DNA from: Choristoneura fumiferana
Lineage: Eukaryota; Arthropoda; Insecta; Lepidoptera; Tortricidae
NCBI RefSeq assembly: GCF_025370935.1
Contig: NC_133473.1
Coordinates: 21,566,811-21,630,810, forward strand
Length of the DNA stretch: 64,000 nucleotides
Direction: 5' to 3'
Below are positions 31,330-43,162 of the stretch, in pieces. The position numbers were made by a program, and so were the translations under genes. Below the pieces are notes generated by a model. It worked only from the letters and a program-made list of their open reading frames with translations. It was not told the origin of the DNA and did no database searches. The first letter of the stretch is position 1. Each line of letters begins with the position of its first letter.

Positions 31330-33231
31330 GCTTGTTCTCCATGTTTGTAAAGAAAACATTCCAATTCTTCCCGTCAATTGGAAGTTTCACATACAAAAAC
31401 GCCGTCAATCGTGAACGCGACACAATCGATACGAGATAATGATCTCACCGTCCGGGAAGACACAGGAGACGGTCTTGGGGAAAAACGGCTTGATTGAAAA
31501 GTGAACGGCGAACGAGACTTTTCCGAATTGTCGCCAAATTTCAGACCAGTGATGGCAGCGTTGTGGCTCTACTTAGAATAAATTTAAAGAAAGAAAAAGA
31601 CAGATATAATATTAGTGACGTTATGTAACAAAAAACATGGAATAAATAAAAAAAGTATTGCAGTCACGAAGTTGTTTCAAATCAGCATGATGCAAACCTC
31701 GCAGCTTTTCTTTTTTTTATGTATGTGTTACCTGTTTTTTTAAGGCATTTTCAGTGCGTTCCGTTTCCCGGATTATCCCGCCTTTTCTCGTGGAGGTTGT
31801 AAAAGGGGACTAAGGGTCCAGTGAGAGTGAGTTGCAGCACTCTGTTGACAATTACGTGCTCCAGACTCCACCACTGCGGTGTGGAAGACATCAAGGGGCA
31901 ACCACATTGTTTTCCCAAGAAAGTCATTATGATGATTCACTTACTGATCGTCAACTGATGACCACGACCACTTAGTCAAGAGTAGAGCAACATAGAAGAT
32001 AGACTTTCTAGATGGTCGAATTCTTATTTGAACAGACATAAAAAAAGAAGGAGATTCCCGCTTTGTTTTTATACATATGTACGTATAGATGTGTGTGTAT
32101 GTGTGTCACTGACATTGAGTTCGTGGTAAAATCGAGGGAAATTTTCAATTACTACACACCTTTATCGTTTTTTTTTTTTGTAATTACTCGTACTTTTGCT
32201 CTGGGAAAACGGGCATTTACAGAAAAAAGTGTACTTGTACTTTTTTTGAAACCTAACAAATTTGGGTTATTTCTACTCAGAATCACGAGCATTATCGATT
32301 TAAGCAATAAAAAAATGCCTCACTTTTAATTGTCAGTGTTGTGACGCAGTTAACCGTCGTGCGGACCTTCACAAAACTAACTAATAAATTTTGTATGGAA
32401 AATGAAGGATAATTAAAGCAAAGCGGGTCCTTTTCTTGTCTGAAACCCCCCGTAAACACATATTTATGGCTACTTGCTGGAAACATAAATCTCGAGTTAT
32501 CGTTAAGCTCAGTTTAGTAGTATCAAAGTGTATGGAACTGTCAAGCTTAAGCCTGGATTAACTACTAAATCTAGATTTATTTTTTCCTGCAAGACGGCCC
32601 TACTAAAACTGGACTCCGCAGATGAATGGTCACCTAAGCTACTTAGCTAGTAACGAGTAATAGGTGCGACTTACTTTCAAAATAATCAATACCCAGCCAT
32701 TTCTGCAGCATCCAATTCGTTTTTAAAGCAGAGTATCATCGCAGACCTCTGGCCCCGATGGGAATTCGCCGCGATCTTTCATTTCAGTCTCTTTAGTAAT
32801 CGCATGTATTTGAACAGTGCACTCTCTCGTTCCTTCTTTATAAGATATTAAACCTATTGCACGGATAATATTGGAGGTATTTTATGACAGTTTATATAGG
32901 AATCTTACTATTGGAAATCTTCGCCGGAAATAAGATTGGTCTAAGAAGATGTTATTATATGAAAAAAACATTTTTTTTGGCTTATTTTAACAACAACTTC
33001 AAAAGTTATACTCTTAACCCAAACAGATTTAACGTATAGACTGTTATAGTCGTGTTACTTTTCGAAAATTTGGTTTATTGATAAAAACTAGCCAAGTGAA
33101 TCTTGAAATTGCATTACATTCCAAGCAAAATAACTTGGCACGTAAATACATAATCTTAATTATTTTGAACTTGCCTCTCATTTCACATTTATATTTTTGT
33201 TAGGTTTTAATTTTCTAGAACAGCCCCCTCT
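31330..33231. other. No gene recognised; one LINE-like fragment
   Basis: Around 31765-31960 the sequence TCGTGGAGGTTGTAAAAGG and GACTAAGGGTCC resembles the internal region of an RTE-like LINE. The rest is unassigned, AT-rich. Confidence 0.4.
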
Positions 33232-33500
33232 AAAATCAAAACTGTTGGGTGGAAAAATTTGAAAAAATTCAGGATGGTAGTAAGTATACCAAACTCAAGG
33301 AAAACTATAACGGCTAAGTTTGCTTGATAATTATTAGTAGTTTTACTCTTAATTAGCAGCCTAAGGTATAAAATATACCTAAACATGGAAGATTTCGTAT
33401 AAAATACGAAATCCTTAGAAAAATATTACTTGATTTTTTCGTAATGGCTACGGAACCCTATTTTGGGCGTGGCCGATACGCTCTTGGCCGGTTTTTTTAC
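33232..33500 (+). repeat. Long dispersed repeat, truncated copy
   Basis: 3' part only: CCCCTCTAAAATC, GCAGCCTAAGGTATAAAAT, ACGAAATCCTTAGAAAAAT, CGCTCTTGGCCGG. Matches the 3' half of 19596-20210. Confidence 0.75.
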
Positions 33501-33712
33501 TGCTTTACGGGGTAGCAGACCTATGTATTTTACATTAATTTTAGCTTGGTAGGTACTGAGGTATCCAGCTGAAATTAATAATAACGCGATCCTGAAAAAA
33601 GGGTCTTGACAGACAGACAACAAAGTGCTCCTGTAAAGGTTCCGCTTTTCCTTCTAAGGTATCCCTAAAAAGAAAATAAAGAGAAAAAACTTTGATTCGT
33701 GTGGTTTCTAAT

Positions 33713-33891
33713 TTATCTATAGTATCTAAGCTGGGGCATAGGTGAAAAACTTAAGTAAAGGATCTGTTGTATGTAGTAGTTTTGTGGCCGTATATATAAA
33801 CAATGACGTTCCAAATTAGAAAAGTACCTAACAAACTCTTAAGATACCTAACTTACTTAAGATTTTCACCTATACCTAAGTCTTTAGATAA
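33713..33891. mobile_element. Small MITE with imperfect inverted ends
   Basis: TTATCTATAG...GGCATAGGTGAAAAACTTAAG at the left pairs with CTTAAGATTTTCACCTATACC...CTTTAGATAA at the right, with small gaps. 179 bp, non-coding. Confidence 0.6.
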
Positions 33892-34428
33892 TATTGCATT
33901 TGAGCGATTGGAAAATAAACGGCAGAATTCCTCAATATGGACTTAAGTTCAGTTTCATCTATTAAGGCGCTGTACGTAGTGAAAACTACAATTTTAGAAA
34001 ATATTTAAAATATACTTACACAATACTTACAACTGCAATTTTTTTATATGTATATTTTCAGTCTATTAGCTAGTTTTTGACTTCATCAAAAACACGATTG
34101 CTGACAAAAACCTCGATAGATTATTTTTTTGAAAAAGAGCCTTCATTTACACGTTAAACCAAATATTATGAAAACTATTATGAATATCAATACAAAATTT
34201 GCTTTATTAAATAGTTTTTTAGTAGATTTAGATTTATGCTTCATAGATTTTCAATAGGTTGAGTACATCAATCATACCAATTTATTTCGTCTTTGGCAAA
34301 ATAAAACGGTTCTAGCGCGCGGCGGCGGCCAAGTATTTCCCAGTCGCCAGTACACGCGTGTACGTAGTCGACGACGGACCTGTGCACATTTTTCTAACGC
34401 GCTAGTACTACTTTTGAGAGCAAATAAT
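33892..34428. other. No gene; GC-rich stretch before the candidate exon
   Basis: Unassigned up to about 34300. From 34310 to 34400 CpG density rises sharply (GCGCGCGGCGGCGGCC, ACACGCGTGTACG, GTCGACGACGG), unlike the neighbouring DNA and compatible with a 5' UTR or promoter-proximal region. Confidence 0.35.
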
Positions 34429-34520
34429 ATGGGTAATCGCAGTATTATAAAAGTAAAGCGAAAGAGGAAACGCATAAGTGAACTCAGAGCATATATGAGA
34501 AGCATTAGAGTACCTAAACG
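34429..34520 (+). CDS. Candidate first coding exon of an unrecognised host gene
   Basis: An ATG at 34429 follows a CpG-rich leader and opens 30 codons plus two bases up to a strong donor, AAACG|GTAAGTAT, at 34521. The peptide starts MGNRSIIKVKRKRKRISEL and is rich in arginine and lysine; MGN would allow N-myristoylation if real. A matching acceptor with a good pyrimidine tract (TCATTTTTTTGCAG) ends at 35070. Joining there gives a stop after three codons, so either the product is about 33 residues or the true next exon lies elsewhere. The intervening sequence holds two MITE copies, as introns often do. I do not recognise the protein. Chance remains a real possibility. Confidence 0.3.
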
Positions 34521-34567
34521 GTAAGTATCTACCACACACTAATCGACCGGCCGGAGTCGGGCTGAAA

Positions 34568-34696
34568 CAGCAGGGCTACTACGAAACTCCAAACTCAAAG
34601 TTCGTGTCGTGCGGTCCCTCTCGCTCTCGTACTAAATAGTATAAGTGTCAGAGGGACCGCAACCCACGAACTTCGAGTTTCGTAGTAGCCCTGCTG
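34568..34696. mobile_element. MITE (CAGCAGGGCTACTACGAA type), copy 1
   Basis: CAGCAGGGCTACTACGAAAC at the left inverts as GTTTCGTAGTAGCCCTGCTG (right end 34696). Inner pairs GCGGTCCCTCT / AGAGGGACCGC also match. 129 bp, non-coding. Confidence 0.75.
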
Positions 34697-34857
34697 AGCG
34701 GATTTCGCATGCGTACTACGACCGCAAGCTGGTTGGCGCGGGCCTCGGCTGCTCACGGACGCGGACGGCTTCGTCCAGATTCTACCGCGACTGCCATACA
34801 AATTGTAGGCACGTTGTATAACCTATACTACTCACGGCGAACATGCGGCGAACCTTG

Positions 34858-34985
34858 CGGCTACTACGAAACTCGAAACTCGAAGTTCGTATCGTACCGT
34901 CCCTCTCGCTCTCGTATTAAATAGTATAAGTGTCAGAGGACCGCACGACACGAACTTCTAGTTTCGAGTTCGTAGTAGCCCTGCT
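34858..34985. mobile_element. MITE (CAGCAGGGCTACTACGAA type), copy 2
   Basis: Same family as 34568-34696, same orientation of the centre (CTCTCGCTCTCGTA, ATAGTATAAGTGTCAGAG). The left terminus is degenerate (CGGCTACTACGAA). The two copies lie about 160 bp apart. Confidence 0.7.
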
Positions 34986-37554
34986 TGATCCTTTTGACAG
35001 TTTCACTGACATTTCTGATAGTATATGCAACAGTTTCGATCTAAGTTTAGATTTTCTCATTTTTTTGCAGGCAAAGGTAATATCTTGCATTCAGCCAAGT
35101 TATTTAACATAAATTATTTAGTATAATAGAAAATTTTATAAAAAAAATTTTTTGTTAAAAAAAGTACTAAATTTCCCTGTCCCACGTCGATTGCTCTACA
35201 AAACTAAGGCAGTTTTTTCGAAAATGGCATTCCTAAAAATCAACGATGGGCAACTATTCATAGTTTGATATATATTTAATGATATTCTTTGAACATTTTC
35301 CATTTAAAACCATTACAAGTATTTTAAATTAATAAAATTATTCTGAGACGTAAATTGAACTTTGTGGAATTCTCCATTCCGAAACCGCTATTTGGGAATA
35401 AACTGTAAATATTATTTCCACTATTTGTTGGCATATTATTCAATCTGGCTACACTAAGCTAAAAAAATTAAATAACCGCCTTATTCCGTTGGCCAATTTC
35501 CGACAAGGACTCATCGTTGCACTACGTTCGCTGCGGTAACATTTTGTGATTCCACAATCCGAAACCAAATTTCTGGTAAACTTATAATAAATCATTTGTA
35601 TATATTTATTAGTGTATCAATTATGTATTCAAAAAGCAAGTTTTCGCTCTTTGAACTTGGTTTAAAGTTTATTTAATTTAATATTTAATTAAAACCAACC
35701 ACAAGTAGTGCTCCGTTACTTCCATTCTGAAACCCAAACGCCAGTTTCGTAAAAGTGGAACGAAAAAAGTAACGGAATAGGAGTATAAAGCTGCATACAA
35801 AATGGTGGTTTTAATAATTTAGTTGAAAAAAATTAGGTATTCATTGTTTTGTGCTAGTTTAATTTAATAGCCACGAATGAAGTAAAACGTGGTTTTTAGG
35901 ACCCCTAAATGATTATTTAGGCAGACGTGGATTGCTTCTTGACAAGAAGTAAATTAATTTCGCTAGCACCATCAACGTGGCCATGGATTTTTAGATTTTA
36001 TATATCTTTAAAAATTATGGACGTAATTATAATAATTTTGCTGATATTAGTACGCCGCTTAATTTTATGAAAACTTTCCAAGTAAAATGTTCTTAAATAC
36101 AATACATTTTAGTAAGGTTTGTGTCATTGTTGTGAAAGAGACTTAAGAATTTATTCCGTTACCAATATATTTCTTTCCGTGACTGTCCCACACAAGAAAT
36201 ATTTTTATATGCAAAAATATAATATAATTTGTTAATTAAGCTACTTTTTGATTATTTGATAAAATGCTGTTGGGTTTTGTTATTTACATAATAATTGATC
36301 TCATTAGATAAACCTGTTAAATAATTGTTTGTGGAGAAAAGTTTGATTAATTTTATCCTAAGAGTAACGTAATGGAAGTATAAGTATCTCTAGAAAAAAA
36401 ATGTGTACATTCGATGTCCAACTAAGAATGTAAATCAGTAATTTACTCTTTCACCAATGTTTATAAATTAATTAGATAATTGTAATCCTATTATTTTATT
36501 ATTTATCACTGTGACAAGTTGGTCACGGAATGGAGCGCTTGCATCTCTCCTACTTTGGAAATATTTTTTTAACCCATTCCAAATAACTATTTAAAGATAT
36601 AAATTACGTTTTGTTTAAATTTATATATCAGGGCATCCGTAAAAAATATTTAAATTAATTTACAGCGAGATTGATTTTGAACCCATGATTTTTCGGTGTG
36701 TACAACTTTTTATGAAATGGCCAAATAATTTGTTTATTACCAAGACTATTCATATTAAACGAAGATTTTCTTAATTAAACCAAATAAATGTGTAATTATA
36801 ATTTTAAGGAAAAATCCGGAATTCACATTAACCAGAATACGGATACAAACAGAATAAGGCCGTCAACGGGCTGCGTGACAGACGCGCGAGGCGCCCCGCA
36901 TTCGCCTCCACCGCGTCGTCTGCTTCACCCCTCAAATACCGAAAATTCTTCTATAAGCGCGCCTTAAATAAAAGGTAACATTTAATTCAATAACAAAAGC
37001 GATAACTTCCATTTCTCTGTCGAGAGCCAGCGGTAGGGGCGTTGATTCCAAACCCATCTTTTTACTTTATGACTCGCATAGAATTGAATTGTTGATTTTT
37101 GGTGAATTTTTAGGAAGCAATAAAGACGTTTTATACGTTCCTCCCGCTTTGTACATTTCGGGGATTTGCCTTTTACGGGAAGGTAAAGAAAGTTAAAGTG
37201 GGATTGGGGATTAATGTGTTTTCGTTGCTATGGTTAATCGAGTGTATTTTTTATGGTTCAATTTCATAACTTTTATGCTGAGTTCGGTTATCAGCAGCCA
37301 CGTTTTATTGAGTACTTCAGTGGGATCGTTAAGTCTGGGTTGAGAGTCAAAAGATTTCATTTGCTTTCTCGCTTTGATAATTGGAAAGTACTTTTCTACG
37401 ATACGAATTTCTGTGGAATGTTTAAGTAACCAGTTCGTATTTGGAATTAAATTGTATTTAAGTATTTTGGAATATATTAAATCATGCATTTTAAATAATT
37501 TGAGCTGAATCGCTTTGGCTTCAACACTGATATCTGTTCAAAATAGTGGGCGAG
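34986..37554. other. No gene recognised beyond a possible splice acceptor
   Basis: Possible acceptor at 35070 discussed with the candidate exon. The rest is AT-rich and low in known repeats. A GC-rich block at 36865-36925 (GACAGACGCGCGAGGCGCC, TCCACCGCGTCGTCTGC) stands out without an open frame I can defend. Confidence 0.4.
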
Positions 37555-37635
37555 GCAGAACCGTCCACTTATGTACTTTGGGGTTCTGTGTCCAGCAATC
37601 GACGTCTTCCGGTTGATGAGATGATGATGATGTTG
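37555..37635 (+). repeat. LINE (RTE-like) 3' end
   Basis: GGTTCTGTGTCCAGCAATCG, ACGTCTTCCGGTTGATGAG and ATGATGATG: the usual final codons plus tail of RTE-like LINEs here. Confidence 0.6.
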
Positions 37636-39124
37636 TAAAAACACTTCAAAATTTTAGTTAAATGAGTTAATTTCTATACTGCAAAGCTCAAAAATAGATC
37701 CTTTCTTAAAAATCTCATTCTAAGATTATGAAACTTTTCAGTAATCGGCTTATGTACGTCCCATTGCAAAGTGTCGTTTCAGAATAAAGGGCTTGGACTG
37801 TAGTTAAACGGGACCGTGCAATAATAACTTTGACTGTCTGTGTGTTTCCTCATCACGCTTAAACCCAATCAATCACAGTTATTATTCCGCAAAATCGCAT
37901 AGCCTCAGCGGGAAAGAGATAAACGAATTTTCGACAGACGAACTCGCGGGAAAAATTGCAGTTTTTCTTCATTTTTAGTTTTTTTGAGTTTGAGTTCACT
38001 GTCTATAATAATATTAAACGTTTTTTATTCGCCAGGACGGGCAAATTTGCAGGTCGGTAGCGGGCCATTTTGAAAGGCAATAAATCTGTCACGTGTCAAA
38101 GTAAGCCGCGTATCGAGCGGGGCAGCCGCGGTGAATTATGAACTAACTGCCCGTAGTGGCTTTGCCCGCTTTTTTAACCGTCATCGGTTTAAATAGATGT
38201 AATAAAATATCACGTCATAATATATTTAAATATACGACTTAAAGTATTTGTTGAATCAGGTGTAACTTTGCGGAGGTCCATAATTATGAACTGAAACAAT
38301 TGGGATGCACCAAAAAAATAACCTATAGTTTTTATTTTATTTTTAGAAAGAATAGGATATTTTAAGATACCGTTTTCATTGATTTTGAATTTGGATTTTT
38401 TATATTTTTTTACGAAATACGCTGGATGTCGTCACAGTAAGACGTTACAATGTTATTACGTTACAATGTGTCGTGTAATTTGTGGCATTACAATTTGACA
38501 ATAATTCAAGCACGGCTTAGGGTCCTAAATGAACCATGACAAATAGTTTTATTTATTTCTCTTCTTTGAGCTTCGATTATTCCTGTTTATTTAATACTGT
38601 GATAGTAAACAGATATTTTTTTTATTAAAATCTGATGTTTAAATTATTTTGTATTTACTTGTATGTAACGTAGTAATTTAATAATTTAATTTGTAAAAAT
38701 ACATTGGAAATACTCGTATACATTTCGGACTTCACGATAAATGACAATTGTTTAAAGCCATCTGTGCGCATCATGTGATTAAAGCTCTATCTTTGTCACT
38801 CTTTGCGATAATAAGCAGGACAGCAACATTTCAAACTGTCAATGTGCTTTAGTTTAGTTTAGTGTAGACCTGTTTTATAACTTACTTTGTGACGAGACAC
38901 TGCAGGGGTCAAATGAGGGTCATTACTTAAATTTTGTTTATTTAATTCAGTTTATCACATTTTTGGAATCTGATTTCTGAAAACGCTTCACAAAGCCTAT
39001 TTCTCCAAATGGTTTCCGATTTATTATATGTTGTCAAAAATTGGGACATCCCAATTACTTTGCTCAGCCGCGACCTTATGATAGCTATGTTTATGCAAGA
39101 AATGTGTGTTACATCTGGTAGCAT
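37636..39124. other. No gene recognised
   Basis: A reversed tail-like piece at 37800-37905 and unassigned sequence. CACGTG occurs at 38091 but with no gene to attach it to. Confidence 0.4.
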
Positions 39125-39290
39125 GGTAAACGGTTGTGTTGCTCTGAAGATGAGCTGGTTGTGGTGATAGATGGGCTTGTGTTTTGGTTATGTTCTTACA
39201 GTGTGGAGGTGGAAGAACTCCATGAACACATGAATCGTAAGGTCGCGGGCGAGCAAAGTCAATTTTTCAGTTCATTCTGAAAATAAGCTT
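39125..39290 (-). repeat. LINE 3'-region fragment, reversed
   Basis: The minus strand carries CCACCTCCACACTGTAAGAAC as at 3600 (shown in part: CCACCTCCACACTG), and GACCTTACGATTC. Its plus-strand phrase AAGGTCGCGGGCGAGCAAAG recurs at 48230. Confidence 0.55.
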
Positions 39291-39560
39291 ACGCTATGAA
39301 AAGAAACGGATTCAAGAATGAAATATCAGTTTTGATTTTATTTATAAGAGGAGACAAACAAACGTGCGGGCAAACTTACACAGTGATTATCACTTGTGCT
39401 TTGCCAGCCCTTTGAGAATGATAGGCTATTGTTTTCTAAACATCTCTAAGATAAACTTTGGTGATTCAATGCTTTCCGAAGAAGCTGGTTTCATAAACTT
39501 ATCATCATCATCCTGTGGCGTAGCGTGAAACTCGTAGAAAATTTCAAATATAATGTCGTA

Positions 39561-39844
39561 CAGTCACGTCTAAAGTATGTATACAAAAAAAATTGAAAAA
39601 TATGTAGCTACACATTTTCATCATAAATATGTATCTATTACTGACACCAAAAAATTGTATTCATTAAACTGTTTCAGTATTATGTAATCACAAAATGCTT
39701 CAGAAAGTTGCATACTTAAATAAATTCCATTTAAATCTATCCACCTCGTAGGCAAAAATAAGTATACATGAATGGGTTCCATATACATATAACACACACA
39801 ATTTGGCAAATATTTGTATACGCCGTTTAATTCATAAATATGTA
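39561..39844 (+). repeat. Left long inverted arm
   Basis: Contains ATAATACTGAAA-type, GTATACATGAATGGGTTCC and CGCCGTTTAATTCATAAATA in the orientation opposite to 45573-45856. Similarity is high but with many small differences. Confidence 0.75.
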
Positions 39845-40780
39845 TCCAGACTGCAACAACAACCTTGTCTGACTGGCATAGAATCGTAAGTTGTATATTT
39901 AACTGATTTGACAATTCACGAAAACAGTGCGGACTTGTCACTGCATACGTCTATCTCACGATTATTCTATGACGCACTTGACAGTCCTTAGATTTAATTG
40001 ACTTGTAAACATTGAGTATTTCAGTTTAGGGTCATTCTCAGAAAGGTGCACTAAGCATTTTTTTGTTTTATTTAATTATATTGTTAATTGTTAGTGGTAG
40101 AGCCGCACTGTAGCCAGTTCTTGGTTTGCAGTACGAATGGGCGAGACATCATTTGCACTTGTCCACACTTCCAACACTTCACATTAAAGTGAATATATAA
40201 AGAAGTATAGACTAAAGATAGAAAACACTACTATTTGTAACTTCAGATAGGTTATATATTATAAAAGAAAGTCACTGGCTTCATGGAAGAACTTCATTTT
40301 AAAATCAATTACTTACATATACTGTCAAGTGCAAGATCGCCATTCTGTCATCGTCATTCAGAAGCTGTCTTCTATAATTAAAATTACAATGATTAAAGAT
40401 TGCAAATTATAGATGCTTCAGTGGATCTGTCCTCAGTGGATGACCCGACAACTTGATCGCTTTGGCTTAGTCGATATTAATGACCACTCTGGACGTTTCC
40501 AAGTATTTGGTGATCTTGATGGTGTATAAAAAATTTAATATATCCATACCAAATTTCATCCAGCTCACTCCAGTCAGTTCATCCCCATTTTCTCCCTTAA
40601 GGGTTGCTTTTGGAGATAAAAACTAAGTACCCTATGTTCAGCCCCTTGACAGTCGAAACCAGTCGGTTTCGACGTGATACCGGAACAGACAGTTACTTTC
40701 AATTCATCACTCCATAGTATAAAACAAAGTCGCTTTTTTTGTCTGTACGCTTAGATCTTTCAAACTACGCAACGGATTTT
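39845..40780. other. Interior of the composite element; no coding frame
   Basis: Unassigned up to about 40530; then a non-LTR-like tail (CCAAATTTCATCCAGCTCAC) and CTTAGATCTTTCAAACTACG, the repeat into which copia inserted. No transposase motif seen. Confidence 0.45.
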
Positions 40781-41028
40781 TGTTAGAATAAAGGAGGTTA
40801 CGTACTCTGTTCTAACAGGCCGTTTACAATTTTGATATTCTTTTAATTTCATACTTAGATTCTCGTGTTCTCCTGTCACTGTTGTTATAGCTTTGTCAAT
40901 ATGTCAATGTATTTTTCTCTGTGTAAATAAAGATTAATTATATCTAATTAATCTTATGTTATTAATCTTCTCCATATTCCATCTGTATTTATAATGTGCA
41001 ATTAGTGCTATAGCGATAGACACTAATA
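40781..41028 (+). repeat. 5' LTR of the copia element
   Basis: Starts TGTTAGAATAAAGGAGG and ends GACACTAATA. Terminal TG is normal, but the end is TA rather than CA. GTGTAAATAAAG may hold a polyadenylation-like signal. Confidence 0.88.
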
Positions 41029-41046
41029 GGTAATTGGCCCGACACG
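41029..41046 (+). promoter_or_regulatory. Primer-binding site of the copia element
   Basis: GGTAATTGGCCCGACACG follows the LTR directly. It resembles the internal initiator-tRNA-Met site used by copia elements rather than the 3' end of a tRNA. Confidence 0.55.
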
Positions 41047-41052
41047 TAAATT

Positions 41053-42351
41053 ATGGCTGAAAAAGGAGACAGAGAAATTGCAACGTCCAGTTCTGGCAGC
41101 AGTGGTTTGCCATCCCTAGAGAAGCTAGATGGCAACACCAACTATGCGACGTGGAAATTCCTCATGGAATTATACCTTATCCATGACGACTTATGGGAGT
41201 ACACGAGTGCTACACCTGCGGTCGGCGATGTTGCTGGTACGAAGCGTGATCAGAGAGCACGTGCAAAAATATGCTTAATGATCAGACCCCACTGCTTGGT
41301 GCATGTCCGCAATAGCAAAACGGCTAAGGACGCTCTTGAAGCCTTGAAGAATGCTTTCGAAGACAAAGGTCTGAACAACCGCTGCCGACTTTTGACAAAA
41401 CTAGTGAGCATGAGGCTCGAACAATTTGCTACAATACGCGAGTATGTGACATCTGTCCTAACAACGTCACAAGAGTTGCTGGACCTTGGGAAGGAGGTTG
41501 ATGATGAGCTGTTGGCAGCTCTACTCCTGCAAGGCCTAACCCCGGAGTTTCAACCAATGAGGTTGGCTATTGAGAATAGCAACATAGATCTGACTACCGA
41601 TTATGTAAAAACGAAGCTGTTCCAAATGGAAGATACTTACACTGCGAGCTCCAGTGAGAAGCCGTCATCGTCAGCACTCCTTACAAATAAGCACAAGGGC
41701 AAGAGTGCTCCTAAGAAGAAGACTAGAGGAAAGGTCAAGTGCTTCATTTGTGAAGGACCTCACAAAGCACAGGATTGTCCGGAGAACCCCAAACAAAGGA
41801 AGGAGGCGCTGCAGGCCTATGCGTTTGGGACATTGGCAAAACCAGACGCAGAGGACTGGATCATCGATTCGGGAGCGTCTACGAGCATGACGAATCGAAA
41901 ATCATGGTTCAGGGACCTAAAGTGTACTTCTAAGCCGTTGAGAGTGACATGTGCTGACGGAAACGAGGTTTTGGGTGAAAGCGAAGGTACGGTAGTTTGC
42001 GAATCAATAGATTTAACAATCAGTAATGTGACGTATGTTCCTAAATTAGCTTCTAATTTATTGAGTGTAAATGCCATTGCGAAAAAGGGTCATGTAGTGG
42101 TATTTACAGAAAAAGGCTGCGACATCTTTAAGAGTGACGAATGTGAGATTAGAGGAAAGGCTGTAGTGAAAGGTGTGGTAGAACGAGGCATTTATAAAAT
42201 CAAGTGCTGTTCACAGGGTTCTGCGCTTTCATCAGCAACTGAAGGTGACCAGCTGATGCAGTGGCATCGGAGGATGGGACATCTCGGTATAAACAATCTA
42301 AAATTACTCAGAGATAAGATGGCAACTGGGGTAAGTTTCCCAACACTATAA
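41053..42351 (+). CDS. Copia Gag, protease and pre-integrase (first frame segment)
   Basis: 432 codons from the ATG at 41053, seven bases after the primer site. Gag opens MAEKGDREIA with the conserved LDGNTNYATWKFLMELYL block and a UBN2-like region (LLTKLVSMRLEQFATIREY). A zinc knuckle CFICEGPHKAQDC (41740-41778) has spacing C-x2-C-x3-H-x4-C, one residue short of the usual x4. Protease motif WIIDSGAST follows (catalytic Asp codon 41866). The pre-integrase zinc-binding start WHRRMGHLG begins at 42262. The frame then closes at 42351 after a one-base slip near 42335. Cytoplasmic particle assembly and polyprotein cleavage are the expected roles. Confidence 0.9.
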   Translation: MAEKGDREIATSSSGSSGLPSLEKLDGNTNYATWKFLMELYLIHDDLWEYTSATPAVGDVAGTKRDQRARAKICLMIRPHCLVHVRNSKTAKDALEALKNAFEDKGLNNRCRLLTKLVSMRLEQFATIREYVTSVLTTSQELLDLGKEVDDELLAALLLQGLTPEFQPMRLAIENSNIDLTTDYVKTKLFQMEDTYTASSSEKPSSSALLTNKHKGKSAPKKKTRGKVKCFICEGPHKAQDCPENPKQRKEALQAYAFGTLAKPDAEDWIIDSGASTSMTNRKSWFRDLKCTSKPLRVTCADGNEVLGESEGTVVCESIDLTISNVTYVPKLASNLLSVNAIAKKGHVVVFTEKGCDIFKSDECEIRGKAVVKGVVERGIYKIKCCSQGSALSSATEGDQLMQWHRRMGHLGINNLKLLRDKMATGVSFPTL

Positions 42352-42857
42352 CTAAACTTGAGTGTATACCTTGCATCATGGGGAAGCAGACCAAGCAACC
42401 TTTTCAAAAGAACAAAGCCACACGGAGCACCGAGGTACTAGGCTTAGTACACTCCGACGTATGCGGACCTATGGAGGTACCTTCTGTCAGCAAGGCCCGA
42501 TATTTTTTAACCTTTATTGACGATTTTACTCGCAAAACCTTTGTATATTTTTTGAAACAGAAAAGCGAAGTTTTTGGAAAATTTATTGAGTTTAAGGAGT
42601 TTGCTGAAAATCAAAGTGGAAGGAAACTGAAGATACTTCGCACTGACAACGGTACGGAGTTCGTCAATAAACAAATGGATAATTATTTGAAAAAATTCGG
42701 GATTCAGCATCAGCTGACTGTTGATTATACGCCAGAGCAAAACGGAGTCGCAGAACGTGGGAACCGAACTATCAACGAAAAGCAAGAAGCATGCTACAGG
42801 ATTCCGGTTTGGCTAAACGTTTTTGGGCAGAGGCTGTCCACCATGCCGTATTTTTAA
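42330..42857 (+). pseudogene. Copia integrase core (second frame segment)
   Basis: Continues with ECIPCIMGK (zinc-binding cysteines), LVHSDVCGPM (first catalytic Asp), LTFIDDFTRKTFVYF, ILRTDNGTEF (second Asp) and YTPEQNGVAERGNR (Glu). All three D,D-35-E residues are present. The frame is lost near 42778-42782, at an AAAA run, and runs out at 42857. Confidence 0.9.
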
Positions 42858-43162
42858 AAAATCGTTCACCAACGTTAGCGGTGAAGAACAAAACACCTGA
42901 AGAGAAGTGGTCAGAGAGGAAATGTGACCTAAGTATGGTGAAGATTTTTGGATGCAAAGCTTTTATGCACATCCCTCAACAAAAGAGGAAAAAGTGGGAC
43001 CCAAAAAGCAGAGAGCTTATTTACACAGGCTTCTGTGACGACTCAAAAGCATACAGATTAGTCGACCCCACTTCTGGCGCAGTGTTTAAGGCAAGAAACG
43101 TAGTATTTTTTGAAACCAAATGCATCACCAGCGTTCAGAAACAGAAGAGCATCCGGAGGTGA
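42782..43162 (+). pseudogene. Copia integrase C-terminal part (third frame segment)
   Basis: Third frame: LAKRFWAEAVHHAVFLKN, TPEEKWSERK, VKIFGCKAFMHIP and LIYTGFCDDSKAYRL, the standard region between the integrase core and reverse transcriptase in copia elements. The frame ends at 43162; the handover to the next frame lies somewhere in 43100-43161. Confidence 0.88.
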
